NCBI RefSeq assembly: GCF_028858725.1
Contig: NC_084790.1
Span: forward strand, 83,718,506 to 83,782,505
Origin: Colius striatus
Taxonomy: Eukaryota; Chordata; Aves; Coliiformes; Coliidae
DNA: 64,000 nt
Direction: 5' to 3'
The notes beneath the pieces are model-generated. The model was not told where the DNA came from and did no database searches. It saw only the letters and a list, made by a program, of their open reading frames with translations. Shown in pieces: positions 22,241 through 35,720 of the stretch. The stretch's first letter is position 1. Every line of letters starts with the position of its first letter. The position numbers and the translations under genes were made by a program.

Positions 22241-24362
22241 CACGGCTGTTTGAAGCACAGATGCAGAAATTCCGTGTGGAGAACGTGCCTGCCTTCAAGA
22301 TCAGAAAAATTCCCTGGCAGACCCCCAGTCATTAGAGAGGGCCAAGAGCCATCAGCTGTACACCAAGTACGCATTTGTTGTGCTTATCCCCTCCAGCTGT
22401 TGAAAGACAAATGGCCAAAGTCTATTCCAGCAGAAAGGATTTAAAGGGACAACCACTATCGGATGCAGGCTGGGAATGCATGCTGATGGACAGAGTTTTG
22501 TAGAGAACAGAGTAAAGAAGACAGGCACAGGCACTCCCCTCAAATACCTCTGCACAAAGACTGAGTTCCTAGCCTTCAAAGCAAACGGCTGACAAAACAG
22601 CAGAAGCAGCGGCCAAATCTGAAAGTCTGGCCTTGATCCCTGGAAAGACACCGAGGATACTGGGCCCGATCCTGCCTTATGAAGAAGGTGGTAGAAAATG
22701 TATCGGTGATTTGGCAGCAAAGGAACAAAAAGACAGGTGAGAGCATCATCGCAGGGGTGACAAAACCAGGGATGACCTCAGGGGAATACTGGCAAATAGA
22801 CTTCATCGAGCTACTGAGAAAGGGAGCCTCTCAGTATCTCCTCGACCTGGTAGACACATGTAATGGATGGCCCTGTGGCACCGATGTGGCACGGGAAGCA
22901 GTCAAACAAGTCCTAAATCACAGCGTACCCTGCTTTGCTGTACCAGCAGGAATGTTTTCAGACAGAGGCCCTTGTTTTGTTGCAGAAGTGGTTAAGAAGG
23001 TGGGAGCGCATCTGGGAGCCAAGTGGGATTTACATACGCCCAACAGACCTCAAGCTAGTGGAAAAGTAGAAGGCGTGAACCAGACCTTTCAGTTACAGTG
23101 GAATCAAATACACCAAAAAACCTCCTTCTCTCGGTTACAAGCTTTACCAAAAGCTTAGCTAAGAATACGAGTACAACCAGGAAGAAATTGTGTAAGCTCG
23201 TTTCAATCTGCTGGCTTTGGGCAAGACCTTCCAGGAGCTCCACAACCACGTGACCCCACCTCAACCAAGTGGACTAGGCGTTCCGGCACATCCATTTCAA
23301 CCAGGAGAGTGGGTTTACGTCAAGACATGGAAGGACAAAGCCCTGAGAGCTAAGTGGCAGGGACCTTTCCGGGTCTTGTTGACTACTTCCACTGCCCTGA
23401 GAGTGGCTGAAAAAGGATCTTGGCAACATTATTCTAGAGTTCAGAGAGCTACAGCCCCGTGCACAGTCGAACAAAAATCACCACTTACCCGAAAACTTAC
23501 TAAACACCCTTGAACAATTACAAGAGAGCTGGAATTCGTAAGATCCCAAAGGATTATGTGGCTGAAAAGGTGCATTTTCCTCCTTGGACTGCTTGCCGGC
23601 CTAATGAGCGGAACTGGGAGAACAATCGGCAAGTTACTGGCTTTGCTCCCCCATTACCTCAGGAGGAACAGGGTTTCCCTGGAAAGCTGTGCCTATGGAG
23701 TGGGCAGAGCGATGCCAAAACCTGCTTGCTCTGGGAGATGGGAATCAAGCTAGCGGTCGCTTGCGGGACCGTGGCACGAGAACAGTGAGCACGCGCATGA
23801 GCTTCGCAGAGTTTACCAAAGACTCCAAGCAAAATGCAGCCAAGCTATGAAAAGCAGGACCTATTGGCCCAACCGAAGCTCCACAAGGTCTGTTGTGCTC
23901 CAACCAACAAAAAGGGAATTGGCCCAACCCTCGCTGTGCTGCGAAGAGTACTTGTCAGTACTCTCTGACCCGAGAGCAATCTCCCCATCCTAACACGACG
24001 ACGGAAGGCTACTCTGTGCAGTGTTTTCCCCAATGGGTGGCCTCTCTTCTCTTACGAGGCAAAATGGACTTGTAGCGTTAGAACCTACCTTCTGGATATG
24101 TGGCACAAGAGCTCCGGAATGGATTCAGCTGTAGGGGAATTCCGGTGCCGCCACTCAGAGTCCTTGAGGGACTACCTGGAGGAGAACCCCGCAGTGAGAG
24201 ACGTCTTCAGCTTCCAAAAGAGCTTCCCTTAGTTTCAGGAGGAGAGAGGTTTTGGCTTCTTTTCTGCCCTTGGTGTGCCGCAGGGTCACATGGAACTAAA
24301 AGAAAGAAACCAAGCCATTTGTTAGAGTTGGGAGCCACCCATACCATTACAGTGTTGAACAG
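22241..24362 (+). pseudogene. Endogenous retrovirus RNase H-integrase-env remnant (U3)
   Basis: Inverted relative to U1. Integrase core frame 22679-23158 is the longest of the set because the 117-bp stretch is absent. D, D and E positions are kept. A stop falls after LPKA, as in U1. The C-terminal domain is at 23217-23513 and the env leader starts at 23556. Confidence 0.8.
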
Positions 24363-24545
24363 CACCAGCTATGAACTCCAACAACTTTGACTTGTCACAT
24401 GACAGAAGCGCATGGCTCCAGACTTCTGCATTCATAAGACAAGAAAGTTGTACACATATAAGTCTTCGACTACCTGATTTATTGCCCGTAAATCCTGCAC
24501 TCATCGATAAGTTTTGCCATCAGGCTTTTTGTCAGGCAGGATATG

Positions 24546-25166
24546 TGTGCCAAGCCGTGAGCCCTGTCCCGGCTGCGCCTGCAGCAGCCGCCGCCTGGCA
24601 CCACACAATAAGGCTGTGGGTCAATCTCATGTCGTGTGCTGTGGGTGCTGCGGTGCGTACTATAAGAGCCGCTAGCATGGCTGCTGCTGCTGCTGCTGTG
24701 TGGGGACAGCCTTGAGCCAAGCAGCGATGTCAGGGGGTGCCAGCAGTAGCGGGGGATGGGCAGCCACGCGGGAGGTGGGTGGCAATGGCAGGCAGCGGGT
24801 GGCAGAGCCGGGGTGCAAGCAGCGATACCGGGGTGCAGGCGGCAGTGCCGGCTGCTGACAGTAGCGCCGGGGCAGCGGAGATGACGACACAGCCAAGGCT
24901 GCCGTCCGTTTTCACCGGGGGAGCGGTCGGATGCAGCAGCCAGAGGCGGGACTCGGCGCCTGGGACGGCCGTGGTGCCGTGGCAGGAAAGCCCCAAGTGG
25001 AGAGGGAGTGCCGTCACCAGCCGGCAGCGTCGTACAGGAACCGGGGCGGGCCCGGGCCTCAGGGGATTGTGGCTTAACTTCTTAAGTGGCCTAGATATTA
25101 AACGCTTTGTTAAAAATCAGCATCGTTCACAAACTAAGGAAAGGTACAACACCGAAAGGCTCTCAG
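24546..25166 (+). pseudogene. Truncated speriolin-like 3' end in S2
   Basis: Same fragment as in S1, with AATAAG and the same 53-bp deletion. Confidence 0.8.
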
Positions 25167-25172
25167 GACGGA

Positions 25173-25893
25173 GCCCTCCAATCTCCCGTCCCACGGCCAC
25201 TAAACCTAACCCGTCCCACAGCCTCGCACCAGCTCCAGCCTTCCGCGCACCACAACCCCAACGCAGCCGCCCCGCCGCCTTTCCTGACAGGCCTCCCGGC
25301 CCCCGCCCCAGCTCACCGCTCTCCTGCCTCTCTCTCCGCCACACCACCGCTGGCCTCGGCCCTCGCCCGGAACCCCCCGCGCCGAGAGGCGGCCGCCCGG
25401 CCGCGCCTGGAACGGCCCGGCCCGAGCTGCCCTGGCCGCACGGAAGGATACTGTCCCGGCTCCAGCGAACGCCTCGGCCGGGCCCGGCGGCCGCCTCCGC
25501 CATCTTGAAACAACCGCCACTCCCAGAGCGCCCCGCGCCGGCCCCCCAGCGCCCGCCGCCCATTGGCTGCTCGCGCCGGCTTCGCCCCGCCGCTCCCGCG
25601 GGAGAGCGGGGCATGCTGGGAGCTGTAGTCCCGCGCGGGCCGGCCGGCCCGGAGCCTGCCCTCCCGCGGAACTACCGCTCCCGCCGGGCCGCCTCGCTCG
25701 TCCCGCCCGCTGCCGGCCGGCCGAGCCAGCGGACAGAGAACTACCTCTCCCAGCGCACCTCGCGGGTGCGGCCGCGGCCGCGGCTGCGGGGTGGGAGGAA
25801 GGGCAAAAGAGGTTACGCCCCCCGCCGGGGACGCGCACACGCCCCCATCGGTCTCGCCTGCCTACCGGGGCGCTGACGGCGAGGCCAGGAGCC
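25173..25893. promoter_or_regulatory. CpG island (S2)
   Basis: Near-identical copy of the S1 island, with all the motifs listed there. Confidence 0.65.
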
Positions 25894-27168
25894 TGAAAGA
25901 ACGGCCTCTCAGCCAAAACTTTCTCCGTGGCACTAGGATCACGAGAACTGCTGAAAGCATTTGCACGTGGAAAGGATCTCAGCATCAGCCCTTCCATCTC
26001 TCAGCAGCTTGAGGCACGGAACTGTCATTTGTGTGGCCAGAAAGCGAGACATCTCTCCCGAGCCCTGCGTACCGCTGCTACAAATTGCAGTTTGAGAACA
26101 TCTTCCTATGAATTTTAAAGCCAAAAGTGTCCACGTGATCTTAACTGTGTGCAGATGTGAAGTTGCCATATCAACTTTTGGCTGGGGGGGCTGGGGGGTG
26201 TGATGTGCGCCTGCAAGACACGGCAAGAAAGGTTTGGCTCTGAAAGTCCCGTGTTTGCTGATTTGTAATTGGATCTTTTTGCTTTTCTGTCTGGATCTGT
26301 GACCACTTGTGTGGCACAACATAGCAATGCAAACCCCAGCCCACTGCAGTAACTTGTAGTCTCTACAGAGTGGATAGTCTATAGGGTGTAACTTGCAGTC
26401 TCTAGCAAAGTCCTTAGAAGGTGGGCGATTTCTCACAAGCATTGTGGACGTTCTCATTTGAGGAAAAAAGAGGCTTTTTCCCCATGGCCAGTGTGATTCA
26501 TTTTACGGACCTTCTATGAGTAATAGCAAGTTCCAGAAAGGCTGATTGCTCACACCTAAACTGGCATGGCAGGTGTTTGCTATTCTGGACTGCCCAGGGC
26601 AGGACCATACTTCACCATTTACAGTCTTTATTGGGTAAGAATGGAACTAGTCAGACCTTTGTAAAAGGTGCTGAGAGTTCATCTCACTGGTGTCTAAGCT
26701 TGGTGGCAAGCATAACATTGAGGGTGGGACTGTGAGGGATTCTTCGGAATAGTTAATAGGATTGGAGTCACCTGAGCTAGTTCAGCTTTATCTTCTGTCT
26801 TTTGTCTAACTCACGTGGCTCTTCATCTCTTCCCTCTAGAGGAAAAGGCAACCTATGGCAGACTTGGTTTCCTCATTAATGTTTCATGGAGCTGCCATCT
26901 CTCCCTACGCGCCTCTGCTAGAGGTGGCCTTCAGTTTACCTACAGGATACTTTTAATATAGCATTCAGGCTTTAAAGATGGAGGGTCTCTTTGTCTTCAT
27001 CAGGGGTTTGGTTCAGGTCTCTTGAGAAGTTGCGGCTCTCTCGTTCGTAGACATCTTCTTTGGCTGATCCAATAGTTCATCTGTCATCCCGGCCGAGCCA
27101 CTGTGCACGATGAATTAAACGTCCCTGTTGTTTTCTTTGATCACAGCAATAACAATTCCTCTGTTATT

Positions 27169-27623
27169 AGAATCATAGAATCATAGAATGGTAGGGGCTG
27201 GAAGGGATCTTTAGAGACCATCTAGTCCAACCCTCCCTGCAGAAGCAGGTTCACCTAGATCAGGTCACATAGGAACATGTCCAGGCGGGTCTTGAAGACC
27301 TCCAAGGAAGGAGACTCCACAACCCCTCCGGGCTGCCTGTGCCAGGGCTCCCTCACCTGAACAGTGAAATCTGAGTTGTCCCAGCAGATCCTTGCTCATC
27401 CATGGAGGCCTCCTACCTCCTTTTCCTCCTTTCTTGTGCATTGGGACACACTGATCCTGGGCTTGGAGGAAGTGGTGCTTGAAGATTGACCAGCTCTCGC
27501 TGGCCCTTCTACCATCAGGCCCTCTCTATTTGTCAGTACCAGGTCCAGCAGCACACCCTCCTTGTTGGTTCCTCGATCGTCTGCGACAGGAAGTTGTCGT
27601 CAACAGTCTGTAGGGACCTCCTT
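27169..27623 (-). mobile_element. CR1 fragment, 3' end (S2)
   Basis: Copy of the 3536-3990 element at the S2 position. Confidence 0.85.
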
Positions 27624-27837
27624 TCCTTTTCCCAGAGGATTGTTCCACTTAAAGGTAGTTAAAATTGGAGTTTTCCACAAGTTGTACTGCTTTGCTCTCC
27701 TGTCACCTGTGCTGTGGCAGCGGTTTCGGCGTCACGAAAGGCTGAACTTGAAGAGCTTTCAGCAACAGAAATTGCCTAAGTGCAGAGCAATAATATTTCT
27801 TAGTCTGAGCTCATTACTTAATAGTTTTGTAGAGCTT

Positions 27838-28250
27838 TTATAGAACCACGTGGACTTGGGGACAGAGTGTACCCTCAGCAGGTTCCCTGATGGCACCAAA
27901 CTGCGAGGACTGGCTGATTCCCCAGAGGCTGTGCTGCCATTCAGCCGCCAAGTGCAGAGTCCTGCACCTGGGAAGGAACAACCCCATGCACCTGGAGAGA
28001 CTGGGGGTTGAGCTGCTGGAGAGCAGCTCTGCAGAGAGAGACCTGGGAGTGCTGGTGGACAATAAACTAACCATGAGCCAGCAAGGTGCCCTCGTGGCCA
28101 AGAAGGCCAATGGCATCCTGGGATGCATCAAGAAGAGTGTAGCCAACAAGACAACCTCAAGGGAGGTTCTCCTCCCCCTCTCCTCTGCCCTGGTGAGGCC
28201 TCATCTGGAGTCCTGTGCCCAGTTCTGGACTCCTCAGCTCAAGAGGGATA
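27838..28250 (+). mobile_element. CR1 fragment, reverse transcriptase C-terminus (S2)
   Basis: Copy of 4205-4617, with Q to H in NPMQLERL. Confidence 0.88.
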
Positions 28251-29745
28251 GATGCGCAAGGGCTCACTGTCCGAATTGAGTGACGACAGAGAAATAATTG
28301 TGCAAGTTTACGGCACAGAGCAAATGTGCATGTGCTGCCATTCAAAAGCAATCAGAGAGATGACTTGCCAGTGCTTGATGCTGGTTCATTTGAGCTTAAA
28401 AGTGCCATCCAGCTGTTCCTCTGATGTTGTTTTGCTATGAAATGTATATTTGTCAACTAAAAATGACAATAAGGAGTTTGTGCATTAAAACAGGGTTGTA
28501 GTGTTGGGGTTTTTTTCATTAATCCTGTTAGGGTGTTGTAAGTGAGGTCTAAATCTTGCATGGTATTCTAGTGCTGTGTCCGGAAAAAGGCAACTTGCAC
28601 GGAAGGCATTTAAAGTGTGTAAACATACTATGGGTTTAGCGCCTTCAGACTCCTGGTGTAGCTTTTGTTTGGTTTTAATATAAAGTTAGCTGATTTTCTT
28701 TTCTTGGAGGCTGTGACTTCCATCCTTCTTAGGCAGCATATGCTTAGTCCCAATCTTGAGATACCACATGCAAAGTCAATGTTGCAGGAATTCTGATGTT
28801 CCTTGTGTGACGTGATGAGCGTTTGAAAAATTCGCTTGTTCATTTCTCTTCCAAGTCTTCCACACCGACGCTGTCTTATTCAATTCCTCAGAGAACTAAT
28901 GGTTGGCTACAGTGGCTTATGGAGGACACATTGCTGCATCTGCAGGAAGAGCAAATGGTACATGATTCAGGAGCTCTATTTCAAGCAGAGGACAGCAGTG
29001 CTATTTTAAAAGGCAGCGATGAAACCTACTGTGCAATACTGTTTTCAGTCCTGAGTCACCCCTTGTTCAAGTGAAAAATGAAGTTGGTGACAAAAGTTGC
29101 GGAGAAGGGCCACGGAGGATGGATGATGGGAGTCCCGAAGAACCTGTTTTCTGCGAAGGGACTGAAGTTTGTGTGGCGTGACTGGCTGTGTAGGAGTAGG
29201 TTGAGCTGGTGGTAAGGTGATTCGGGCAAGAGACAGTGCTGAGACAAAGCTATAGGCCGGTGTTGGAACAGAAATAAATGGAGATAAGCAGTCCACAAAC
29301 ATAAAGGTGACGCGAGAGGAAGGTTCCTGAAAATTTGAGCAATCAAAACCCCCCTTTCTATGATGGAGCTTGGTTGGCTTTTGAAAGGAATCGAGTGATG
29401 TGTTGTCTCTGTCAGCAGGGGATTGCCCTTGATGACACAGAAGATCCCTTGTAGCACAGCTGCACTTATATCGACAGGAGGGATTTAGTCTGTTTGTACT
29501 AAGTAATGTATACATCAGCAGCTTAGTTGTAGTCGGTATTTTGTTGTGTATTATGTCCTGTGCATTCAGTCAGCTCATGAATGTGTGAGGAGTGGATGTT
29601 CCTGGTAAATATGTTTTCCTCTGTACCGGTAACGCTTTCACTAATTCATCTGAAGCTTATTTGACTACTGGGAAGTAGGCATGCTTGCCACTTGCTGCTA
29701 CATGCTACATTGCTGCTTCACGGGGTTATTGATGGGGAGCAGGGG

Positions 29746-30357
29746 AACCTTCCCTGGCAGAAGCCTTGGCAAAAGTTCAGCTCGAGAAAGAAGAGGAACC
29801 CATAGAACTTCTAGTAGGTACAGGTGTCAGATTTTCAGCACTAAGTCGGACTTTATTGCCCGTAAGTACACAAAACGTCGATATTGTGGGAGCAACCGGA
29901 CAGGTCGAGAAAACTTTCTTTTTGAAACCACTAAGATGCAAAAGTGGGAAGAGCGTAGGGATTGATAAATTTCTCTACCTGCCCGAAGCTCCTCGAGCAC
30001 TTTTAGAATGGGATGAACTCAAACAATCGAACGCTGAAATGAAATTGAAAGGTGGAGAAATTGATTTTTAAGTACCGGAAGAAAACCACATTGACCTTTT
30101 CAGTAGAACTGCAAATTAGGAAAGAAGAAATTAGACACCAATTAAGAGACCAGGTATATCCAGCAGTACAGGGCTAAGGAGTACCAGGAAAGGCTAAAAA
30201 TGCAGAATTGGTTGTTGTTAAACTCAAAGGAGGAGCACAACCTGTTACGATAAAGCAGTATCCCCCGGAACTGGAAGACGGGCGAGGACTGAAAAACATC
30301 ACAAAAGAATTTCTAAGATTGGGACTGTCAATCGAATGCTTCACAGAGTAAAACACA
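29746..30357 (+). pseudogene. Endogenous retrovirus protease and RT start (S2)
   Basis: Copy of the S1 fragment with the same GTG active-site change and the same truncation at the U boundary. It has S for N in the segment after the active site. Confidence 0.75.
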
Positions 30358-32481
30358 CTGTTCAACGCTGTAATGGTATGGGTGGCTCCCAACTCTAACA
30401 AATGGCTTGGTTTCTTTCTTTTAGTTCCATGTGACCCTGCGGCACACCAAGGGCAGAAAAGAAGCCAAAACCTCTCTCCTCCTGAAACTAAGGGAAGCTC
30501 TTTTGGAAGCTGAAGACGTCTCTCACTGCGGGGTTCTCCTCCACGTAGTCCCTCAAGGGCTCTGAGTGGCGGCACCGGAATTCCCCTACAGCTGAATCCA
30601 TTCCGGAGCTCTTGTGCCACATATCCAGAAGGTAGGTTCTAACGCTACAAGTCCATTTTGCCTCGTAAGAGAAGAGAGGCCACCCATTGGGGAAAATACT
30701 GCACAGAGTAGCCTTCCGTCATCGTGTTAGGACGGGGAGATTGCTCTCAGGGGTCAGAGAGTACTGACAAGTACTCCTCGCAGCACAGCGAGGGTTGGGC
30801 CAATTCCCTTTTTGTTGGTTGGAGCACAACAGACCTTGTGGAGCTTCGGTTGGACCAATATTTCCTGCTTTTCATAGCTTGGCTGCATTTTGCTTGGAGT
30901 CTTTGGTAAACTCTGCGAAGCTCATGCGCGTGCTCACTGTTCTCGTGCCACGGTCCCGCAAGCAACCGCTGGCTTGATTCCCATCTCCCAGAGCAAGCAG
31001 GTTTTGGCATCGCTCTGCCCACTCCATAGGCACAGCTTTCCAGGGAAACCCTGTTCCTCCTGAGGTAATGGGGGAGCAAAGCCAGTAACTTGCCGATTGT
31101 TCTCCCAGTTCCGCTCATTAGGCCGGCAAGCAGTCCAAGGAGGAAAATGCACCTTTTCAGCCACATAATCCTTTGGGATCTTACGAATTCCAGCTCTCTT
31201 GTAATTGTTCAAGGGTGTTTAGTAAGTTTTCGGGTAAGTGGTGATTTTTGTTCGACTGTGCACGGGGCTGTAGCTCTCAGAACTCTAGAATAATGTTGCC
31301 AAGATCCTTTTTCAGCCACTCTCAGGGCAGTGGAAGTAGTCAACAAGACCCGGAAAGGTCCCTGCCACTTAGCTCTCAGGGCTTTGTCCTTCCATGTCTT
31401 GACGTAAACCCACTCTCCTGGTTGAAATGGATGTGCCGGAACGCCTAGTCCACTTGGTTGAGGTGGGGTCACGTGGTTGTGGAGCTCCTGGAAGGTCTTG
31501 CCCAAAGCCAGCAGATTGAAACGAGCTTACACAATTTCTTCCTGGTTGTACTCGTATTCTTAGCTAAGCTTTTGGTAAAGCTTGTAACCGAGAGAAGGAG
31601 GTTTTTTGGTGTATTTGATTCCACTGTAACTGAAAGGTCTGGTTCACGCCTTCTACTTTTCCACTAGCTTGAGGTCTGTTGGGCGTATGTAAATCCCACT
31701 TGGCTCCCAGATGCGCTCCCACCTTCTTAACCACTTCTGCAACAAAACAAGGGCCTCTGTCTGAAAACATTCCTGCTGGTACAGCAAAGCAGGGTACGCT
31801 GTGATTTAGGACTTGTTTGACTGCTTCACATGCCACATCGGTGCCACAGGGCCATCCATTACATGTGTCTACCAGGTCGAGGAGATACTGAGAGGCTCCC
31901 TTTCTCAGTAGCTCGATGAAGTCTATTTGCCAGTATTCCCCTGAGGTCATCCCTGGTTTTGTCACCCCTGCGATGATGCTCTCACCTGTCTTTTTGTTCC
32001 TTTGCTGCCAAATCACCGATACATTTTCTACCACCTTCTTCATAAGGCAGGATCGGGCCCAGTATCCTCGGTGTCTTTCCAGGGATCAAGGCCAGACTTT
32101 CAGATTTGGCCGCTGCTTCTGCTGTTTTGTCAGCCGTTTGCTTTGAAGGCTAGGAACTCAGTCTTTGTGCAGAGGTATTTGAGGGGAGCGCCTGTGCCTG
32201 TCTTCTTTACTCTGTTCTCTACAAAACTCTGTCCATCAGCATGCATTCCCAGCCTGCATCCGATAGTGGTTGTCCCTTTAAATCCTTTCTGCTGGAATAG
32301 ACTTTGGCCATTTGTCTTTCAACAGCTGGAGGGGATAAGCACAACAAATGCGTACTTGGTGTACAGCTGATGGCTCTTGGCCCTCTCTAATGACTGGGGG
32401 TCTGCCAGGGAATTTTTCTGATCTTGAAGGCAGGCACGTTCTCCACACGGAATTTCTGCATCTGTGCTTCAAACAGCCGTG
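30358..32481 (-). pseudogene. Endogenous retrovirus RNase H-integrase-env remnant (U4)
   Basis: Partner of U3. Integrase core frame 31564-32043, C-terminal domain 31209-31505. In the env part (30747-31166) small changes near 30720-30860 keep a longer frame open than in other copies. Confidence 0.8.
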
Positions 32482-32599
32482 CTCTCAAAGTGGAGGTTGA
32501 AATAGCTGTGCTGTTCACTCCATACCTCGCTGAAGTGCAAGACCTTAAAACTGTAGGGGCTGCTTAAAGCCCAGTACTGCTCAGCGCAGTTGTCTTGCC

Positions 32600-33784
32600 T
32601 GTATCTCCCAGGTCTGTAGGAAAGCACTGTGGCAAGGCACAAAAGCAAGGCTTGGGGCGCAGGGGCTGGAAAGCTTTCCCGTGGAAAGGGACCTGGGAGT
32701 GTTAACCAGCAGCCAGATGAACGTCAGCCAGCAGCGTGCCCAGCTGGCCAAGAAGGACAAGGGCATCCTGGCCTGTATCAGGAACAGTGTGGCCAGCAGG
32801 GCCAGGGAGGTGATTGTTCCCCTGCACTGGGCACTGGTGAGGCTCAACCTCGAGTGCTGTGTCCAGTTCTGGGCCCCTCAGTGCAAGAAGGAACGCAGGG
32901 GCCGGAGCGTGTCCAGAGCCGGGCAGCAGCGCTGGGGAAGGGTCTGGAGAACAGGTTGTGTGAAGAGCAGCTGAGGGAGCTGGGGGCGTTTAGCCTAGAG
33001 GAGACACGACCACTCTCTACAAGTAGCTAAAGGGGAGTTGTGGGGAGGTGGGGGTTGATCTCTTCTCTGCGGTAGTGAGTGAAAGAACACGAGGCAATGG
33101 GTTTGGGTCGCAGCAGGGGGCTTTAGGTTGGACATTAGGAAGAACTTTTTCACTGAGAGGGTGGTTAAACATTGGAACGGGCTGCCCAGGGAGGCAGCAG
33201 CGGTGCAGTCACCGTCCCTAGGGATATTGAAAAGACATCTAGATGAAGGACGGAGGGATATGGTTTAGTTTAGGGATGGGCTTGGCAGGGTCAGCTTAGT
33301 GCTTGGACTCGACGATCTTCAAGGTCCTGTCCAACCGTAACGATTTTGTGATTTCTCTGAAAACTTCACTGGGACCGTCTGGCAGACGCAGAAGAAAAAT
33401 TCATGTGTTGGTTTGTAATAGACATGGAAAAAATGTTTCTCTTAACTCGCCCACGAACTCAACTGTGGCCACAGTGCAAACAAGTGACAGTCAAAACAAG
33501 TGAGAGACCTGGGGATGTTCAGCCTGGAGAAGAAGAGCCTTGGGTTGCTTCAGGGGAGGCTTAGCTGGGAAATGAGGAAGAACTTTGCCCCTGAGAGGCT
33601 TGTTGGACTGGCGTGGGCTGCCCAGGCAGGTGGGGGAGTCCCCATCCCTGGAGGGATGCCAAAGCAGTAGAGCTGAGGTGCTGAGGGAAATGGCTCAGTG
33701 GCAGGCTTGTCAGTGTAAGGTGAGGGCTTGGACTCGATGAGCTCGAGGGGCTCTTCCGACCAAAATGATTCCATGACTCTGTGA
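32600..33784 (+). mobile_element. Two CR1 3' ends upstream of gene copy 4
   Basis: Palindrome partner of 20937-22121, with the same internal deletion. Confidence 0.87.
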
Positions 33785-34061
33785 GAGCAGCCGCCGCTGG
33801 GACACGGGGCCCGGAGCTGCTGGGACGGCCAAGACGCAGCACAAGAGGCGGTGCAGCCTTCCCATCCTCTGGCCTCCCCTTGCCTGTGGTGCCCCTGAGA
33901 CGGGCCCCGTGGCACTGCCGGCGCGTGTGCCGGGTCCCAGAACCATGGAGAACCCAGTCCCTTTGTGACATCACCTCGGACCACACCCCATCTGCTGCTG
34001 ATATCCTGCGCCCAAGGCACTGGCCTTGCCAGAGGCACAGGAGCCAGCACCAGGAGCGGCC

Positions 34062-35252
34062 ATGGAGCCGGGACCCAGCGGGCACTTGCCTGGCGTCAGG
34101 CCCGGACTCTTCACGGTCTTTGACCAGCTGAGAGATATGACAAATCTGCTGTTTAATAGGAACCAAGAGCTGAGACGGGAATTGGAGCGGCAGGACCAAC
34201 AGCCGTTCCAGCACGGCTACCGCGGCGCAGGTCCCAGCTCAGCACCCCCTTATGTGTCTGTGCCACACAGAGCCCCGCGATCCTTCCCCAGCTCAGGTGA
34301 GAGCGCAGGCAGCTCTGTAGCGGCCTCGGGCCTGTGGGTGCCGCAGCTGCCAACATCCACACCTCGTCCTGTTGCCCGCCCTTCGGACTGGGGGCTGACA
34401 CTGACAGAGCAGAGCTGGACCTCCGGAACCCCCTCTTGGGAGCCAAGCTTCAGCCGGCGAGGTGAGTGCGCGGGGGTGGTGGAATCATGGGAGATAACAG
34501 CGGGGCGCCCTGTGCCAGGGGCACGCGGGAGAGCTGGGGAGCAACCTTTGGTAGCCTGTGCACAGGCAAGGCTGGCACGGCAGCCTCTGGAAGCCCCTGG
34601 CAGGTGTCGGGGGAGGAACGGAGGGAAAACACTGGTTTGGGGATGAGTGCCTGACGCTGCTGGTTCCCGCAGAGAGCTGGCAGCCGAGATGGCAGCAGCT
34701 GCTGGGCGAGATCGCCTTCCAGCTTGACCGCCGAATCGTCCACAGAGTCTTCCCCAACGCGGATCGCTACCGCGGCTTCAGTGCCGCCACCATCCCCGAG
34801 GGAATCATGGAGGTAGGCTGGTGCTGCGAGCCGGGGAGCCGGGCACAGTGCCCGCAGCCACGGCCCGGTGCGCCCTGGTCCCCCTTGTGCTCGGTCACCC
34901 GCGGGTGCCGGTACTGACCGTACCCTCTCTGCCACAGATGGTCGAGGAGACGGAGCGGGGAGCTAGCCGTGATCTGAGCGTGGCCGCAATCTGGAACTAT
35001 GAGTTTGTGATGAGGCGACTGTGGGCACTGGGCTACGTCCCCGAGGTGCACTTGCCCGCAATCGAGGCCTTCATCAACACCTACGGCCGCCTGGAGCGGT
35101 CGTACTGGTTCCCGGCCGAGCCAAACGTGGCCTTCCTGCGCCACGTGGTCAGCCAGGAGGTGCCGCCGGATCTGCGGCCCAACGCCATGGTGCTGCTCGA
35201 GTGCCTGCTGCAGCTGGCACAGGAAGATGGGCAGCCCCTCTTCTGCTACTGA
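34062..35252 (+). CDS. SPATC1L-like: Speriolin-like gene, copy 4 (one module)
   Basis: Exons 34062-34461, 34673-34812 and 34938-35252 encode 284 aa. It is the palindrome partner of copy 3 and diverges from it head to head across the S2 spacer. Domain order: one coiled-coil module (residues 1-70), a proline/serine/threonine-rich linker (to about 133), then the speriolin C-terminal domain (about 134-284). AATAAA is at 35319-35324. No frame-disrupting change is seen. Confidence 0.87.
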
Positions 35253-35720
35253 GCGGCTGTGCCGAGCCGTGAGCCCTGTCCCGGCTGCGCCTGCAGCAGC
35301 CGCCGCCTGGTGCCACGCAATAAAGCTGTGGGTCAATCTCATGTCGTGTGCTGTGGGCTTCTTCCTAAGCAGCAAAAAGCATAAGGATGGCAATGCACCT
35401 GCTGGTTGCACAAGAGAATAGCAATATTGATTAAGAAAGATACGTAACCATCTGCCCTATGGATCCTCCCACAGGGGAGGCCACCAGTGAGTCAGTGCAG
35501 GGCGCCCAGCTTTATAGGCAAAACCCCGCGAGTCAGTGGGAGGTGCATTTTCTTCAGGCAGAGACCCCTGGGCTATCTTCCTCCGTGCTGGATTTTGCCT
35601 GGGCTGGCCACGAATGGCAGAGGAATCCAAGGGAGCTCTCCAGAAAGCAATCCATTTCTCCACCGCTCTCTATTTCTTAACCCGTCAGTGCCCGCTGATG
35701 GCTGCTAAGAAAATGCCGCC

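Larger units (their letters stand above)
6752..24362 (+). repeat. Large palindrome, left arm
   Basis: This arm matches 30358-48285 in reverse complement almost base for base. Paired landmarks have coordinate sums that drift only from 55037 to 54720, so very few indels separate the arms. The largest is about 306 bp, an extra coding module in the right-arm gene. The outer edge is sharp, at the retroviral sequence starting ctgttcaac at 6752. The arm carries gene copies 1 (+), 2 (-) and 3 (-). It is itself palindromic: 6752-12671 pairs with 19001-24362. Confidence 0.95.
19001..24362 (-). repeat. U module, copy U3
   Basis: Inverted relative to U1; its V-side end is the ggcggc at 19001. U3 and U4 form the second subtype: a single-module gene, no 117-bp stretch, and an internally deleted second CR1. 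It is joined directly to the CR1 upstream of gene 2, so copies 2 and 3 lie in tandem. Confidence 0.93.
24363..30357 (+). repeat. S module, copy S2 (palindrome spacer)
   Basis: Direct copy of S1 at an offset of 23633, dropping to 23606 after a deletion-replacement of about 27 bp near 29505. Like S1, it lacks 53 bp that S3 keeps. It is the central spacer of the large palindrome. Confidence 0.93.
30358..35720 (+). repeat. U module, copy U4
   Basis: Reverse-complement partner of U3 (coordinate sum 54720-54722). Carries gene copy 4. Confidence 0.93.
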